A stretch of 6,314 nt of DNA, taken from Campylobacteraceae bacterium. Its GTDB lineage: Bacteria; Campylobacterota; Campylobacteria; Campylobacterales; Sulfurovaceae. The stretch covers positions 1 to 6,314 of the forward strand of contig JALVEV010000312.1 in the NCBI GenBank assembly GCA_027030605.1. Reading direction: 5' to 3'. The position numbers were made by a program, and so were the translations under genes. Shown one piece after another: positions 4,602 to 6,314 of the stretch. The notes below the pieces were generated by a model. That model worked only from the letters and a program-made list of their open reading frames with translations, did not search any database and was not told the DNA's origin. Numbering within the stretch: the first letter of the stretch is position 1; the number at the start of each line of letters is the position of its first letter.

Positions 4602-6278
4602 ATGATTACATTCAACTATCTACTAGAGCAGGTTCGTCTGCATAAAAAGAGCATTGCCACTGCTAATGTTTTAGCGATTTTAGTAACACTTTTTAGTGTT
4701 CCTATTCCTCTTTTTATTCCACATCTTGTTGATGAGGTTATCTTAGGTAAAGAGGGGAGTTTTATCTCAACTGTCAATCAGTTTATAGAGATTAGTAACC
4801 CAATTTACTACATTGTAATTGTCTTTATTTTAACAATTTTACTTCGTGGTATAAGAAGTTATATTGATGTTATTCGTAGAGTTATTGTAGAGGGTGTCAT
4901 AGAAGATATTCGCCTAGAGATGCGAAAAAAGATACTCAATCATCTTAAAAAAGTCTCCATGTCGGAGTATGATGTTCTTGGCTCTGGAGCAGTCTCTTCT
5001 AAGATGACGACAGATATTGCCTCGGTTATTAAGTTTCTGTCTGGAAGTATTGGAACGATTGCCGTTCAGCTCTTTACGCTTATAGGTATCTCTATGGTGA
5101 TGCTCTATCTAAATTGGAAATTAGCATTGATTATTTTGATTTTAAATCCTTTGGTGATTAAAGGGTTTATTAAGACGTTTAAAGAGGTCTCTAAGCAGTT
5201 AAAAGAGAGAAATAAAGCGATTAGTAAATTTACCAACTCCTTAACAGAGAGCTTAGAGCTGTTTAATCAGATTCGTGTGCAAAATCGTGAAGAACACTTT
5301 ACCAATAAGGTAGACAAAGATGCAACAGATATACGAAATATGAGTTTTGAGTATCAAAAAGAGTCTGCAAAGAGTTTAAATTTTTCACGTCTACTATTTA
5401 CTTATGCTAATGACTTATTTAAGATGTTGGCTCTCTATTTTGTCTTTATGGAAGAGATGAGTATAGGTGATATGTTAGCCATATTTATATATGCAAATAT
5501 GACCTCAGCTCCTATCCATCTGATATTAAACTTTGTAAAAAACTATCATGATGCCAAAGAGGCAATGGAGAGACTCAACGACATCTTAAAGCTAAAAAAA
5601 GAGCAAAAGTTCAAAATGGAGATAGACCCATTTAAAGGTAAAGAGACAGCCTCTATAGAGCTTAAAAATATCTCTTTTGCCTATGATGAGAACAAGCAAA
5701 TCTTTAAAGATTTTAGCCTCAAAATAGAAGCAGGAGAAAAAGTAGCCATTACAGGAGAGACAGGGAGTGGAAAGAGTACCCTTGCAAATATAATTATGGG
5801 GCTTTACCCTATTGATAAGGGAGAGATTTTATATAATGGAGTTGATATTAAAAAGATTGGATATGAGAAGGTACGAGAGAACATAGGTTTTGTACTTCAA
5901 GCTCCATTGATGTTTAACGCAACACTTCGCTATAACCTCTCTTTAGGAAAAGAGTATAGCGATGAGGAGATGTATAGAGTTTTAAAGATAGCTCAACTCT
6001 ATGATTTTGTAGATGAGTTACCAAAAAAGTTAGATACCATAGTTGGTAAAAATGGAACAAAGCTCTCAGGTGGACAGCGACAAAGACTTTCGATTGCTAG
6101 GGTGTTGTTGGACAGACCAAAAGTTATTATCTTTGATGAGTCTACTTCATCATTAGATAATGAGACAGAAAACAGATTGTTAGAGGCACTTGATGATTAT
6201 ATTAAACACAAAACCATTATTACCATTGCCCATCGTCAAACTACCATAGATACGGCTGAGAGAGTGGTGAGATTGTGA
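4602..6278 (+). CDS. ABC exporter half-transporter (fused membrane and ATPase domains)
   Basis: The 558-residue protein is a type IV (MsbA/LmrA-like) exporter subunit that would work as a dimer in the inner membrane. The membrane domain (about 1-325) has hydrophobic helices near 21-41, 68-86, 145-165, 172-190, 262-285 and 290-310. The ATPase domain (about 350-558) has an A-loop Y361, Walker A GETGSGKST (385-393), Q-loop Q433, signature LSGGQ (488-492), Walker B VIIFDE (508-513), D-loop SSLD (516-519) and switch H544. All catalytic residues are present. The C-terminus ends ERVVRL, about 20-30 residues short of typical relatives, which usually continue with a KG-type turn and a final helix. No other frame downstream restores that tail. 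AAGGA (4592-4596) is 5 bases before the ATG. There is no peptidase domain; substrate (lipid, peptide, drug) cannot be told. Confidence 0.92.
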   Translation: MITFNYLLEQVRLHKKSIATANVLAILVTLFSVPIPLFIPHLVDEVILGKEGSFISTVNQFIEISNPIYYIVIVFILTILLRGIRSYIDVIRRVIVEGVIEDIRLEMRKKILNHLKKVSMSEYDVLGSGAVSSKMTTDIASVIKFLSGSIGTIAVQLFTLIGISMVMLYLNWKLALIILILNPLVIKGFIKTFKEVSKQLKERNKAISKFTNSLTESLELFNQIRVQNREEHFTNKVDKDATDIRNMSFEYQKESAKSLNFSRLLFTYANDLFKMLALYFVFMEEMSIGDMLAIFIYANMTSAPIHLILNFVKNYHDAKEAMERLNDILKLKKEQKFKMEIDPFKGKETASIELKNISFAYDENKQIFKDFSLKIEAGEKVAITGETGSGKSTLANIIMGLYPIDKGEILYNGVDIKKIGYEKVRENIGFVLQAPLMFNATLRYNLSLGKEYSDEEMYRVLKIAQLYDFVDELPKKLDTIVGKNGTKLSGGQRQRLSIARVLLDRPKVIIFDESTSSLDNETENRLLEALDDYIKHKTIITIAHRQTTIDTAERVVRL

Positions 6279-6288
6279 TTTTGTGATT
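6273..6288 (+). repeat. 8-bp tandem repeat overlapping the exporter stop codon
   Basis: TTGTGATT occurs twice in direct succession (6273-6280 and 6281-6288). The first copy contains the TGA stop of the exporter gene. Removing one copy leaves the same stop, so the repeat does not explain the short C-terminus. The remaining bases to 6314 hold no gene, terminator or start that I can support; an ATG at 6303 has no good ribosome site. Confidence 0.4.
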
Positions 6289-6314
6289 TTAGATATTTAG
6301 GTATGCGAATATGG

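Noticed and set aside
6279..6314. Start of a further gene at ATG 6303
   Set aside because: Only four codons are visible and no good ribosome site precedes it.

Overview
The window looks like a piece of chromosome from a free-living Campylobacterota bacterium of the Sulfurimonas/Sulfurovum type. This is an inference from low GC, A-rich leaders with AAGGA ribosome sites, TATAAT-like -10 boxes without clear -35 boxes, a ComEC that ends without a metallo-beta-lactamase domain, and a small exported protein whose mature N-terminus begins GGDI. I ran no database search, so the genus is open.

Layout. Positions 3-923 hold the 3' part of comEC, the DNA-uptake channel. Four bases later comes a rhomboid intramembrane serine protease (928-1602). 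A short minus-strand gene (1657-1920) faces it and encodes a small exported protein with five cysteines; it has its own ribosome site and a good intrinsic terminator (1622-1647). A divergent, very AT-rich gap holds a -10 box for a zinc-ribbon SAM methyltransferase (2070-2714). Almost touching its stop codon is an in-frame remnant of the C-terminal third of a TruC/RluA-type pseudouridine synthase (2716-2982), which has lost its catalytic domain. Next is a lipoprotein-like L,D-transpeptidase-fold enzyme (2993-3607). A 217-bp gap follows, with a weak terminator, 9-bp direct repeats, a 22-bp palindrome and an extended -10 promoter. It leads into a metallophosphoesterase of the Ser/Thr phosphatase/PrpE type (3825-4550), then a short hairpin and an ABC exporter half-transporter (4602-6278). 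The last 36 bases hold no supportable gene.

Taken together, most genes are membrane or envelope functions (ComEC, rhomboid, small secreted Cys protein, L,D-transpeptidase-like lipoprotein, ABC exporter). Two loci concern methylation or RNA modification: the methyltransferase and the dead pseudouridine synthase. The phosphatase and exporter probably form one transcription unit. They share an identical 17-base sequence around their ribosome sites, and I see no promoter between them. I do not see a CRISPR array, mobile element, tRNA or an evident new defence or biosynthetic system. The most notable items are the truncated truC remnant, the five-cysteine secreted protein and the organised repeats upstream of the phosphatase.
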